Shown here: positions 10,690 through 20,736 of the stretch, piece by piece
Position numbering within the stretch: the stretch's first letter is position 1
How the letters are laid out: every line of letters starts with the position of its first letter
Source: Schistocerca nitens
Lineage: Eukaryota; Arthropoda; Insecta; Orthoptera; Acrididae
Direction of reading: 5' to 3'
DNA: 64,000 bases
Assembly: GCF_023898315.1 (NCBI RefSeq)
Contig: NC_064622.1
Location: 273,473,503 to 273,537,502 of the forward strand
Notes under the pieces: generated by a model
What the model was told of the DNA's origin: nothing
Databases searched by the model: none
Seen by the model: the letters and a program-made list of their open reading frames with translations, nothing else
Made by a program: the position numbers and the translations under genes

Positions 10690-10990
10690 AGGAGCAGAGA
10701 CCCATCCATCATAGTAGAGCAGTGCGAGATTGGTTTCAGGGCCAAGAGAGGATGAAGCTGTAGCCGTTTGATCCACGATCACCGAACATCAACCAGATAG
10801 AGAATATGTGGGCAGAGGTAACAAGGTCATTGCCATGTGTCCCTACAAATGCAAGCGACCTTTGGACGAATATAGAAAACGTATGGTGGGAAGTAAACCA
10901 TCACGCTACACTGTCGACGACTTTATGAAATCAATTTCCCTACGCCCTCGAGAAATCTTACGTAATGATCGTGGGTGGGTTGGTTACTAA
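10690..10990 (+). pseudogene. Tc1-like transposase C-terminal relic
   Basis: Frames around 10690-10870 read VRDWFQGQERMKL, PFDPRSPNINQIENMWAEVT and then a decayed tail. This matches the Tc1 third catalytic block (W..RSPDLNPIENMW). The first two catalytic blocks are missing. The mirror copy is at 34073-34373. Confidence 0.5.
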
Positions 10991-11219
10991 AAGTATACTC
11001 GTCCACAAAGCCCATGTGGACAGTTATCTAATAATCGGTCAAGCTTTGCTTTGTCGCAGCCCTTTAGCATACATCAAGTCCATTTACTTTCAGTCCCCTC
11101 CTTACAATTCTTGCAGTGCAAGGTAATTGAAAAATCTCATCCACTCGACGCCAACTGAGGAACTGACTGGTGCATGTGTTGTTCAACACACAGTAGTTGT
11201 CACCCTCACAGGAATCAAT

Positions 11220-11222
<3 letters not shown>

Positions 11223-11273
<51 letters not shown>

Positions 11274-11465
11274 CGGCCGCGGTGGCCGTGCAGTTCTGGC
11301 GCTGCAGTCCGGAACCGCGGGACTGCTACGGTCGCAGGTTCGCATCCTGCCTCGGGCATGGGTGTGTGTGATGTCCTTAGGTTAGTTAGGTTTAAGTAGT
11401 TCTAAGTTCTAGGGGACTTATGACCTAAGATGTTGAGTCCCATAGTGCTCAGAGCCATTTGAACC

Positions 11466-11498
<33 letters not shown>
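11223..11498 (+). mobile_element. tRNA-headed SINE inserted in a TG microsatellite
   Basis: The SINE body is about 11272-11470. It has a GCCGGCCGCGGTGGCC head start, B box GGTTCGCATCC, shared body GTCCTTAGGTTAGTTAGG, and tail GAACCATTTTT. (TG)n lies on both sides (about 11225-11271 and 11471-11497), so it went into a pre-existing microsatellite and the target duplication cannot be read. The mirror copy at 33599-33797 has shorter TG runs on both sides. Confidence 0.85.
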
Positions 11499-11501
<3 letters not shown>

Positions 11502-12111
11502 GTGGTAACGTACGATGTGAATCAATACTATTAACATTAGAGAGACAACCAACAATAAATATTGCATCAAATATGACTGTAAAGTATTTTAATGCGATGG
11601 GAAGCTACAAACTGAATTTTTACCCATCCCACGTCCTGCGTATTCCGTTAAGTAAGATCTATTAACTCCATAGTATCGTTAGCAGAGACAGTGCGCTCTT
11701 GTTGTCGAGGCTCGCGACAAGTGCAGCGATTAGCAGTGCCCAATGCCGCCGCGATTTGTTTATGTTTGCTGAGCGTGGACACTGCAGCAGACGCTTCGCC
11801 CTAAACAGAAAGAAATCACCTTGGCTCTGACTCCAGTGAGCGGATATCACTGCCTGCGTGTTCTTATAGTAACCAACGTGAGACTCTACTCACAGGTGCC
11901 ATGGAGCAATTGCAACGGGTATCATGTCATTAGTCATCAGAATATTAACCAGTGATGAAACGTCCACTCTATTTGAATCCCAAGACAATAGGAACCTTGT
12001 CACAAAGGAATGTGAGGTGATATCAAAACTTATCCAACATACAAAAATTAACTGCAGGGCTTTCATGTTTGCAGTAATAGCACACAAGGAAATATTATGT
12101 CTTGGAAGCGT

Positions 12112-12290
12112 ATATTTCATTTCCTCTTCTCATATTAACGCCCTTGTTTTAATATGAAGTGAGAAAATAAACACGAAAAACTAAAGTTCCTGAGAAGCAT
12201 ATAAGCCATTTCCTCGTCTCATATCACAACTTTTGTTTTAGTATGAAGTAAAAAAATAAACAGTTTAGAGTTCTGAAGCATAATATGACA
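12112..12290. repeat. Two-copy tandem repeat, unit about 89 bp
   Basis: Two diverged units share the order CATTTCCTC, TCTCATAT, TTGTTTTA.TATGAAGT and a final GAAGCATA. It is non-coding and mirrored at about 32785-32963. Confidence 0.6.
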
Positions 12291-12892
12291 CCAGATTCTT
12301 ATCGTAGGCGCTATCGGGAACGCCAAAAGCAGGGAGCTGTCCATTCTTTCGTCCAACAGTCTGTTTCCTTTCATGTATTTATTCCTCCCGCTAGGAGATT
12401 ATTATTTAAGGACTTGTGGGCATCAAGTTCTTCAGCAGAACAAGCCTTATGTTATTGTGCTAATTACCGTATGGAAAAAATGCAACAAAGACGAGTTCCG
12501 CTAGAGCAGTGAGGTTATTTGCACATGTGTGTATTCAGCAATGACTGCCAGCTGCCACAACACTTCACAGAATCCTTGCGGCAGGCAACACAACTGTGCG
12601 TGCACTTCAGACTTCATTCAGTGAGACATCAGGAGATGGATGAAAACGTCAAATTAACGTCGCTTTCCGAGTCGTATTCAATCCAGAATGAGGTGTTATT
12701 AAGGTAGTTGGGTGATCTAGCAATTCCACTTTTATGATTCCCATATGAGTATTTCGATAGCCAAAAGAACCCGTTAGTGTGAAACTATCGGGAACTGCAT
12801 TATATCAAACTGCAAGAACTTCAGACAATACGTGGACTCTACTCTTCGCTGGGTGACCTATTACTGTTATTTAGCATTCTCTCCGTCCTAGT

Positions 12893-13092
12893 CAAATGGT
12901 TCAAATGGTTCTGAGCACTATTGGACTTAACATCTGTGGTCATCAGTCCCCTAGAACTTAGAACTACTTAAACCTAAGTAACCTAAGGACATCACACACA
13001 TCCATGCCCGAGTCAGGATTCGAACCTGCGACCGTAGCAGTCGCGCGGTTCCGGACTGAGCGCCTAGAACCGCTAGACCACCGCGGCCGGCC
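12893..13092 (-). mobile_element. tRNA-headed SINE
   Basis: A full-length common SINE on the minus strand: A box TGGTCTAGCGG, B box GGTTCGAATCC, body TCCTTAGGTTACTTAGG, tail ending GAACCATTTG. A short possible target repeat (CTAGTC) lies near both ends but is not convincing. The mirror copy is at 31983-32182. Confidence 0.85.
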
Positions 13093-13175
13093 ACGTGCTA
13101 GTCGTAATGCAAATGGAACTTCAGAGGCGCTTTCCGCTATTCTTGACAAACATCAGTAACCTGTAATCACTGAGA

Positions 13176-13376
13176 GTCACAACTGCGTTCTAGGCGCTCA
13201 GTCAGGAACCGCGCGACTGCTACGGTCGCAGGTTCGAATCCTGCCTCGGGCATGGATGTGTGTGATGTCCTTAGGTTAGTTAGGTTTAAGTAGTTCTAAG
13301 TTATAGGGGACTTATGACCACAGATGTTGAGTCCCATAGTGCTCAGAGCCATTTGAACCATTTGTCACAACTGCGT
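13176..13376 (+). mobile_element. 5'-truncated SINE with 13-bp TSD
   Basis: The SINE body is 13189-13363 and lacks the first part of the tRNA head, including most of the A box. The direct repeat GTCACAACTGCGT occurs at 13176-13188 and 13364-13376. The mirror copy at 31712-31886 has the same repeats, so insertion preceded the arm duplication. Confidence 0.9.
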
Positions 13377-13763
13377 GATGATAATGGTTCAGGTTGTCAG
13401 TAGTTGTGGTGGTGTTACGTTGTCAAACTGCTTACAGTAACGTTAATGGTGGCGCACATACTTTAGCGCTGACTACCTACTTAAGTAAAGATAGTGTTGT
13501 GGCGTCGTCGCTTGTCTTTATTTGGCCTCAGCTTGAGTAATCCGATTTAACGAACCTGGTAGTCCAATCGCGGGCTCCTAATAAAGTATGACTGCAGAGA
13601 TTATCGTGCGGATATTACATTAATTCTGCAATGAAATGCTTAACAAATGTTACCCTCAGATATGCAGCTGGAATGACTAATTACACAGGTACTCCATGTT
13701 GCACTAAGTGATCAGTTCGCTGCAATCCTGCTTGTACTGTTCGTAAATACTCTTATACTTCAG

Positions 13764-13961
13764 AAATGGTTCTAATGGCTCTGAGCACTATGGGACTTAA
13801 CTTCTGAGGTTATCAGTCCGCTAGAACTTAGAACTACTTAAACCTAACTAGCCTAAGGACCTCAGACACACCATGTCCGAGACAGGACTCGAACCTGCGA
13901 CCGTAGCGGTCGCGCGGTTCCAGACTGTAGCGCCCAGAACCGCACGGCCACTCCGGCCGGC
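13764..13961 (-). mobile_element. tRNA-headed SINE, diverged
   Basis: A full-length common SINE on the minus strand with B box GGTTCGAGTCC and more substitutions than its neighbours (for example TAGGCTAGTTAGG in the body). No clear target duplication. The mirror copy is at 31114-31311. Confidence 0.85.
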
Positions 13962-14039
13962 TTGCCATATGAACCACTTGAACTATTTAACACAAAATGA
14001 CATTAAAAATTTAAGTTATTCACGAGCAGCTAGTTGAGA

Positions 14040-15368
14040 ATATGTATGAACATTAAATGACACGACGAACCGTCTTGTTCGGCATATGGATTCAAACCCA
14101 GCTCATGCAGACTAAGCAAAGATTTCGTGACTGACGGAAACTAACAGTCATTCCTGATTAGGCATACAGAGAGTGATATACCTCGATTTTAGACAGTATC
14201 AGTTAGCAAATATCAACTTTAAATTGCATAACGCAAACATTTTTAACAGACGCGAATTCCTACCCAGCATCTATTGTCCCTGTTAACGAACTACGAGAGA
14301 TGTTAAATATTGCTTCTTCACAAGTAACTTACTTGAAATGCCGTGAGGTAAAGCTGTGTGTTGGACACGGATTCGAACCCGGAACCTAATCGGATTGCTA
14401 TCGAAGCACAGTCAAATGTGACATATCGGAATTTCGCGGCAGTAGCTAGATGTTTTAACTGAAATGACGAGACGAAACATTAATTTTTTCCTTCCCAGGA
14501 CTCCAACCCGGCACCTATCGCTGTTATATTCTAGAGAAAACGAACGTTAAATATGGGTTTGTTGCACCAGCAGTGACATGTGAGCATGTTTGAACTGAAA
14601 TAGTATGACGAAGAGTTCAGCGCTCACTGGGAATAGAGCCCCACACATATCGTTGTTGACTACACACAAAGAGACGTCAGCTACCGAATTTTTCTCCACC
14701 AGCTGCTCAGAATAGCATCTTGAACTTACAGTCATCTCGCAAATAGTTCTGTGTCTCACTGGGAGTTAAAAACGTCAGATATCGTTAGTGTTGACAGCGA
14801 ATGAAAATACATTAAAAATCGAAATTATTATCCACCAACAGATAGGTGTTCTCATGCTAGAGCTTGATAATACATAATTAAATCTTTAGTGCCGGGCCAG
14901 GATTCGATCCCATTCACGCGTAATATGTGAAGGTGTTGAGGAATCTGCAGTTTTGAACAAACAACAAATTGTAGCCGAGCTGTATTGCCACGAAGGGACC
15001 AAATTCCGCGTTAAGGGCGGTCTGAGTTGCATTCCCAGTTCAGAACCAATTTTATCGACATACAGAAGCTCAAATAAAAGATGGAATAAGTGTCGTCACT
15101 TGAAATAAATAACTAGTATAAGAAAGGTTACTGGTGATAGAGTTTCTACATGTTGCCACTCCAGAATTTATTGTGGTTCAACCTACCGTCTACTTGGTAA
15201 AGAAGGAATATCATCTTTAATGTGAATTTCCAGAACACGCAGCCATTATATCTCCTTCACTTGGTGTAGCCAGGAGAGAATGGAATCTGTCTCTCCCTAT
15301 CTAAAATCATTGACAGAAGTGGGAATCGAACCCAGACCATAGGTATAACAACCTACCATCCGTCCAAC
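14040..15368 (-). repeat. Unit B: array of degenerate tRNA-like motifs
   Basis: The minus strand carries a run of B-box-like motifs every 130-280 bp: GGTTTGAATCC near 14090, GGTTCGAATCC near 14375, a weaker one near 14505, GGATCGAATCC near 14893 and GGTTCGATTCC near 15317. Sequence between them is also repeated in diverged form. The whole block aligns with 23100-24090 (shared anchors include ATCCGATTG, CAAATGT and TGGTAAAGAAGGAA versus TGGTAATGAAGGAA). No intact tRNA cloverleaf was found. It looks like an old tandem or successive SINE block. Confidence 0.6.
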
Positions 15369-15835
15369 TTTATTTTTTTTCTTTTTTTTTTTTTTTTTTT
15401 TTTTTTATTTTTTGTCGGGCCTCCTTCCTCCCCTACAGCCCGTCCTTCCGCTCGCCATTTGTGCCTTCTTCGGCTAGCTTCTGTGCTATGTTTGTTCCAT
15501 AAGAGATAGTTGACCAACGAAGTAAATGTGTACAAGTGAACAAAATCCCTTCTTTTGGAGTTGTGGAAAGAAAATAGGTCCGCTACATTCTTCCATCATT
15601 GTGCGGTAGCGATTTTTATAGGAGAGCCAGGCGTACTTCAGCCCGCTGGCGTCTCAGGGTTGCGTCAGCAACCTATTAGTGCTGCTACACGAGGGCAAAG
15701 GGTAAACGAAATAGCCACCTTCTTGGCGCAAAAGGAATGAGAAACTTAATAGAGAATTTCATAAAAAAAAAAAAAATAAATAAATAAATAAATAAAAATA
15801 AAATAAAAAAAAAAAAAATATCGTTTAATCGTTCT
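15369..15835 (-). other. LINE 3' UTR and A-rich tail
   Basis: After the ORF2 stop, the minus strand has a T-rich run (complement of 15762-15820), then about 350 bp of unique sequence, then a tail of A residues broken by single G and T (complement of 15369-15413). The tail directly abuts the CCAAC target repeat. Confidence 0.85.
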
Positions 15836-18800
15836 TCAGCTCTGTCGGTAGGACAAAGTTCGGTTCAAGAAATTTGCGTAATTTTCTTTGTATTTCTTGT
15901 GTCGTTCGAGCTTTTGAAGTTCTGTCATCAGGTACATCCAGTAGTCTTCTGCACTCTTCGTCATAGCCGTTGAGATGTAATGGACTGTTAGTCCTTTGAG
16001 CCAGTTGGCTGACCTTCTTTTGGTGTTAGGATATGGCACGTCATCTGGCAGAAGGACGTGTGTCGGTGTAATGGTGTTAGGTGACGTGCGGAGCACACGT
16101 GCTAGTTTTTGCCTGAAGAGATTCCACACGTCTTTCACATCGTCACAGACGAAACGATGTTCTTCGGTGTCGACGACATCGCAGCTGGGACAGTTTGGTG
16201 TGTGTGCCAGACGTATCGCGTGCAGTTTAGAGTTGGTGGGGATTTTTCTATTGACTGCGAGGTACCACGTCGATCGCACATTGGATGGTAGATGGGGGTC
16301 AGATATGTTTTCCCATATGTTTTTCCAGTTATAATGTCGAAACTTGTTTTCTATTCGATTGCGCAATTTTCCTCCCAGCAAGGTGTTGTAAACCTCCTTA
16401 ACCTGATATATGTCCTTCTCCGGTATTCTATGGCGTACATAGCTGTATTCCACAAGAAAGTGTTTATAGTGGTACAGCTCGTGGGAGATGTGATGCACAT
16501 CGATTGGTGGATCTCTGCTGACTGGGGTGATTTCACGTAAGAGATGAGCCACTAAGGTCCGCGGTGATCGTTGCCACTGTTTATAAGTTTTGCTAACGTA
16601 TAGCGCTTGCGCTTTAAGGTAGATGTCTGTTAGATGTAGCCCTCCATTGCGTGTCGATAGCGTCAAGGTATCATAGGAAACCTTAAATATCTGACCTCTG
16701 TTGACAAAATAACCAAGCGCTGCTTGCATTTGGCGTGCTATGGTGCGTGGCAGAGGAAGCACTTGAGCAACATAGTTTACTTTGGAGGTTATATAGGTAT
16801 TGGCTAGTTGCACTTTTTGTATTGCATTTAAATTACGCAAGCTGTATTGTTTTATGCTTGCTCGTAATGTGGCAAGTAATTTTCTGTAATTAAGAGCGGC
16901 TGTGCGGCGGATATTATTCGTATATTCTATTCCAAGGCATTTTAGTTTTTCCACAGTGTTGATACGTCCAGCGGCTCTGATCTCTATGCCCCTACCAAGA
17001 TTCATAATACCAGATTTATTGCGGTTGAGTTTAGCTCCTGACGCCAGTTCGTAGGTCGCCACAACTTCAAGTACTGTAGCCACCTCGCTTTCGTCAGTCA
17101 CAAGTACCCCTACATCGTCCGCGTAAGCTTGACATATGATCTTCTGTCCGTGTATATGTAGTCCACGGAGCTGCTGAGTCAGGGATACTAAGAGAGGTTC
17201 AAGCGCAATCGCGAAAAGCGTCATGGACATGGGGCAACCTTGTCTTACCGAACTGTGAATATTGATCGGGTGACTGAGTTGTCCGTTGACACTGATTCTT
17301 GACGTGCTATTCGTCAGTATGTTTTTCACGGAGGCTATAATTTTCCGTGGGAAGTGCATGGATGTCATACACCGGAACAGGTACGAATGATTAACTTTAT
17401 CAAAAGCTTTTTCAAAGTCAAGCGACATCAGGGCACAGCGAATGTTGCAGGCTTCCGATATCGCTATAATGTCTCTGTAGTCGCATAAGGTCTGAAATAT
17501 CGTTCTATCCTTTCCCACACTTGTCTGGTAAGCTCCTGTCACTGTACGAATAACTGAATTAAACCTTTGCATCATGATACGGGCGAAGATTTTATAATCA
17601 CTATTGAGAAGTGTTATGGGTCGAAGATTCTCCACGGTTTTGCCTCTTGGTGTTTTGGGGACTAAGACCACTGTACCTTCACAGAATTCCTTCGGAAGGT
17701 CAGTGTCGGCATTTAGTAGTTCATTGCAGACGAGTGTCAATTTAGCAATTATCTTTTCGCGAAAAGTTTGATAAAATTCAGCGGGTAGCCCATCTGGTCC
17801 AGGTGATTTATTCTTTGGACTCCTCGAGATGGCATCTTCGACGTCTTCGTCCGTTATTCTTGCTGCGAGCACATCAGCTTCTTCTGGAGTGAGTCGCTCT
17901 GTCGTCCTAGCAGTGAGAGCTTGCTGCTCTGTTTCATCTGTCTGTGTATTGGCCAGCAACTCACTAAAGTGTCGATGGATCTCGTCTCGTATTGCAGCTT
18001 GATCTGTCAAGAGTCTCCCGTCTGAAGTTTTGAGTTCCGTCAGAATTTTCCGTTTTTGTCTTTTGTTCTCTTGGAGGATGTGGTACATCGATGTTGTTTC
18101 TTCTCGTGTACCGTTCTGCAAACGCGTTCGTATTTTACAGCCTTCGAGATGGTGCCTCTGCAGGGTGAGTAATTTTGCTTTTATTCTGTTGATTTGCCCA
18201 TAGTTTGTTATGATTGTAGCATCCCGAACGCACAAGTCACTCAGACAGCTGAAGTAAAAGTCTAATGTCCGCTTCCGCCAGGCGACTTTTTCACGGGAGT
18301 AAGTTTTCATTGTCTTTATGATTGCGGGCTTCGCGCAGTTGAGCCACCAATTCAGCGCCGTACCATACAAGTGGAACTTCCTTTCACATTCTGCCCAAGT
18401 GGTGTGGAAGGCGGCGTGACATCCAGGATCCGAAAGATGAGCAACGTTTAGCTTCCACTGACCTCTCGCCCTGTAAGTGCCTTGTTTCTCTAAATTTATC
18501 GTACATATATACGCGATATGATCAGAGAAAATAGTGGGCCATAGCTCGGACTGTAAAACGTGTCTCCTTAAATTGGACGTTGCGTAAATCCTGTCGATAC
18601 GACTGGCAGAATGGCTGGTGATATAGGTGAAACCGAGCTGATCACCATGTTTTAGTTCCCAAGTATCTAACAGATGGAATTCTCTGACGATGTTCTCCAG
18701 CTCCAGAGATTTGTTAAAATTTGGCGTCTGATCTTTGGGATTCAGCACGCAATTAAAGTCACCCGCAAATATTACTTGTTCAAATCGCACCGCGAAAAGG

Positions 18801-19171
18801 GGGGCGATGTCCTCCTTGAAAAATTCGGCCCTGCGGCGCTTGTTTCCGGTTCCTGACGGGGCATAGATGTTGATAAACCTGATGTTGTTTATCGTGACAG
18901 CGAGACCTCTACTGTTCGGCAGTTTCGTCACGTCTGTAAGTAGGATCCCCTCTTTAGTCATAATCGCTGTGCCGAGGCTATTGTCATTGCCAGGATTGAT
19001 GACGGCGTTGTAGCCAGTGATGTCGTCCAAACGGATAGCCGTTACTTCTTGCAGCATTAAGATGTCAACATCAGCGGCGTACAGAAAATCTTGGAGATTT
19101 CTCAGATTGAGGGTGCTGCTAATTTTATTTATATTCAAGGTCGCAATTCTGTACGCCTGCAAGGACGTCAT
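15836..19171 (-). CDS. LINE ORF2: endonuclease and reverse transcriptase
   Basis: 1,111 residues, uninterrupted. The endonuclease occupies residues 1-225: TLNINKI (N), LQEV at 41-44, NIYAPSG at 101, AGDFN at 136-140, RIDRI at 191-195 and SDH at 216-218, all catalytic motifs present. The reverse transcriptase spans about 430-760: RPITLLNSDYK, SLDFEKAFD (585-591), RQGCP, YADD (683-686) and LNRNKS. A C-terminal C-x2-C-x7-H-x3-C motif starts at 994 (CPSC...H..C). No RNase H is evident. The protein nicks target DNA and copies element RNA from the exposed 3' end. Length is slightly short compared with vertebrate L1 ORF2 (about 1,275) but complete in domains. The ATG at 19171 is the first in frame after ORF1. 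Confidence 0.93.
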   Translation of the reverse strand: MTSLQAYRIATLNINKISSTLNLRNLQDFLYAADVDILMLQEVTAIRLDDITGYNAVINPGNDNSLGTAIMTKEGILLTDVTKLPNSRGLAVTINNIRFINIYAPSGTGNKRRRAEFFKEDIAPLFAVRFEQVIFAGDFNCVLNPKDQTPNFNKSLELENIVREFHLLDTWELKHGDQLGFTYITSHSASRIDRIYATSNLRRHVLQSELWPTIFSDHIAYICTINLEKQGTYRARGQWKLNVAHLSDPGCHAAFHTTWAECERKFHLYGTALNWWLNCAKPAIIKTMKTYSREKVAWRKRTLDFYFSCLSDLCVRDATIITNYGQINRIKAKLLTLQRHHLEGCKIRTRLQNGTREETTSMYHILQENKRQKRKILTELKTSDGRLLTDQAAIRDEIHRHFSELLANTQTDETEQQALTARTTERLTPEEADVLAARITDEDVEDAISRSPKNKSPGPDGLPAEFYQTFREKIIAKLTLVCNELLNADTDLPKEFCEGTVVLVPKTPRGKTVENLRPITLLNSDYKIFARIMMQRFNSVIRTVTGAYQTSVGKDRTIFQTLCDYRDIIAISEACNIRCALMSLDFEKAFDKVNHSYLFRCMTSMHFPRKIIASVKNILTNSTSRISVNGQLSHPINIHSSVRQGCPMSMTLFAIALEPLLVSLTQQLRGLHIHGQKIICQAYADDVGVLVTDESEVATVLEVVATYELASGAKLNRNKSGIMNLGRGIEIRAAGRINTVEKLKCLGIEYTNNIRRTAALNYRKLLATLRASIKQYSLRNLNAIQKVQLANTYITSKVNYVAQVLPLPRTIARQMQAALGYFVNRGQIFKVSYDTLTLSTRNGGLHLTDIYLKAQALYVSKTYKQWQRSPRTLVAHLLREITPVSRDPPIDVHHISHELYHYKHFLVEYSYVRHRIPEKDIYQVKEVYNTLLGGKLRNRIENKFRHYNWKNIWENISDPHLPSNVRSTWYLAVNRKIPTNSKLHAIRLAHTPNCPSCDVVDTEEHRFVCDDVKDVWNLFRQKLARVLRTSPNTITPTHVLLPDDVPYPNTKRRSANWLKGLTVHYISTAMTKSAEDYWMYLMTELQKLERHKKYKENYANFLNRTLSYRQS

Positions 19172-19231
19172 GTGGACTATACCGCGTCAGGTGGGATACT
19201 ATTTGCCAGGTGAAGTGGATGTGTGCTCTAC

Positions 19232-20584
19232 TTAGAAGAAGTCGGCATCATCATCTTCTGCACGAGCGTCTTTGATGGTGGTTTGTTGCCGGGTGGACAC
19301 ATCTTGTCGACGGTCGGGTGCCGTCCGTCCTGAACGTTGTGGTATGTCAGCCATCTCTGCATCATGGTTTTGCTCCTCGATGTCATCCGCCCAATCTCGC
19401 GTGCACGTAACTTCCCGCGTGTCCGTTTTTGGCACAGGTGGAGGGTCCTTCGGACTAGCTGGACCGTCTGGAATGTGGATTCCACGGTCGGGTTCAGTGT
19501 CCTCATTTCGGGTCTTCTTCTTTGTTGTTCGATCTTCCAGAGGAGTTGCCTGTGTCGTCTCCGCCAGTTCTTGGCCTATCTGTTTCGCCTTTTCACGCAG
19601 GATTGGCGCGATTTCTGCTGCTCCCTGTCGGGCTATTCGACGTTTCTTCCGTTTCTTCGGTGAAACAGTTGTAGGCTGCTGGTCATTATCCTCCGACGTG
19701 GCAACCGTGTCCTCTTTTTGTTGCCCGACTTCTTCGAGTGGTTTGCACGCGCCTTCTTCTGCCGTCTTAGCCTGGTCTTGTTCTGCACGTCTGTCAGTTT
19801 CCTCGTCTTGGAAGTGTGCTGGACCTGTAGCTTCTGTGTTGCTAGTATCCATGGCTACGTTACCATCGGGAACGTCGGCATAAGCAACTACCGCCCTGTC
19901 GAAACACATGTCTGGGGCGACGTCACTGCGAATTGCGGCGGCGTACGTCACGGGTAGCGTGGCCATCTGACTAGGCGGGTCTCGCTCCCCAGTCGGCAGT
20001 TGCGTCACACGCCGTTGAACACACTGCGCGCGGACGTGTTGGGTCGAACCACAACCCGAGCAGGTTCTCGGCTGCCCATCGTAAATGATGATCGCTCGAT
20101 ATCCACCAATCCAGAGATACGATGGGATATGTTTCAGCATGTCAATCTTAACTTGCCTGACTCCATTTAATACTGGATACTTGTGCAAGCTAGACCATTT
20201 TTCGGCGACATTGCTGATAATGGTGCCATAGTCTCTCAGTTTGTTGTTAATCTCCTCGGACGTTATTTCAAAGGGGAGCTCAAAGATTCGAACCGTTCTT
20301 ATTCCCATTCCGGCACGCGAAACCGTGACCTGCCCTATGTGTCCGTCTGAATGTTTGAATTTTGCCACCCCACCACATGCTTCTACAATTTGGTCGCACT
20401 TGTCAGAACTGGATAACTTAAGGAACACAGTCGGACTGACAATCGACAGGTGAATTCCAATCAATTCATCCACTTTGACCTTAAAAGTTTCTTCGATAAA
20501 TGCCTCAACTTCGTAAGATTTCGGTCGGGAGTAGTTCGGATCGAAAATCAACTTCAAAGTATCGCGTCGCGTTGTCTGCTCCAT
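19232..20584 (-). CDS. LINE ORF1 protein (RNA-binding, CCHC knuckle)
   Basis: 450 residues, starting at the ATG at 20584 just after the short 5' UTR. Residues about 95-170 resemble an RRM-like fold region (RTVRIFELPFEITSEEINNK), and a single zinc knuckle follows: C175-x2-C178-x4-H183-x4-C188 in TCSGCGSTQHVRAQC. The C-terminal half is charged and low in hydrophobic residues, with a basic cluster PKKRKKRR at 309-316 that could be a nuclear localisation signal. ORF1 proteins of LINEs coat the element RNA and act as nucleic-acid chaperones within the ribonucleoprotein. The gene ends 60 bp before the ORF2 ATG. No frameshift or stop interrupts it. It is much more GC-rich than surrounding sequence. 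Confidence 0.88.
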   Translation of the reverse strand: MEQTTRRDTLKLIFDPNYSRPKSYEVEAFIEETFKVKVDELIGIHLSIVSPTVFLKLSSSDKCDQIVEACGGVAKFKHSDGHIGQVTVSRAGMGIRTVRIFELPFEITSEEINNKLRDYGTIISNVAEKWSSLHKYPVLNGVRQVKIDMLKHIPSYLWIGGYRAIIIYDGQPRTCSGCGSTQHVRAQCVQRRVTQLPTGERDPPSQMATLPVTYAAAIRSDVAPDMCFDRAVVAYADVPDGNVAMDTSNTEATGPAHFQDEETDRRAEQDQAKTAEEGACKPLEEVGQQKEDTVATSEDNDQQPTTVSPKKRKKRRIARQGAAEIAPILREKAKQIGQELAETTQATPLEDRTTKKKTRNEDTEPDRGIHIPDGPASPKDPPPVPKTDTREVTCTRDWADDIEEQNHDAEMADIPQRSGRTAPDRRQDVSTRQQTTIKDARAEDDDADFF

Positions 20585-20736
20585 TATGTCATTCTAGAAA
20601 TGTGATCGTGGACTATAACTAACGCCGAATGCGCGCACTCACCACACAGCGCCGGCCGCTCGCAGCGACGATGTAAACACCGCAACAGCCGCTCCGCACG
20701 TCCGCACAGCACGGCCGCCGGCGGCGGAATCCCAAC

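Larger units (their letters stand above)
15369..20731 (-). mobile_element. Complete L1/Tx1-like non-LTR retrotransposon
   Basis: This is a 5,363-bp element on the minus strand with a 147-bp GC-rich 5' UTR (20731-20585), two open reading frames, a 3' UTR and an A-rich 3' tail (15369-15413). The flanking repeat CCAAC occurs at 15364-15368 and 20732-20736. The exact boundaries come from the right arm of the palindrome, where the pre-insertion sequence survives with a single GTTGG (29707-29711). Reverse transcriptase features (SPGPDGLPAEFY, RPITLLNSDYK, AIALEPLL, YADD) resemble the L1/Tx1 group rather than RTE, CR1 or Jockey; that placement is from memory of motif style. Both ORFs are intact, so the copy is probably young. 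Confidence 0.92.

Noticed and set aside
11127..11399. Frames through the TG microsatellite and SINE near 11.2 kb and their mirror near 33.8 kb
   Set aside because: Low-complexity and SINE sequence; no coding signal.
15996..19235. Plus-strand frames of 60-112 codons opposite the LINE ORF2
   Set aside because: Shadows of the minus-strand ORF; no domains and no independent start context.
19272..19883. A 203-codon plus-strand frame opposite LINE ORF1
   Set aside because: Antisense shadow of a GC-rich coding region, rich in Ser, Cys and Val, with no recognisable domain.
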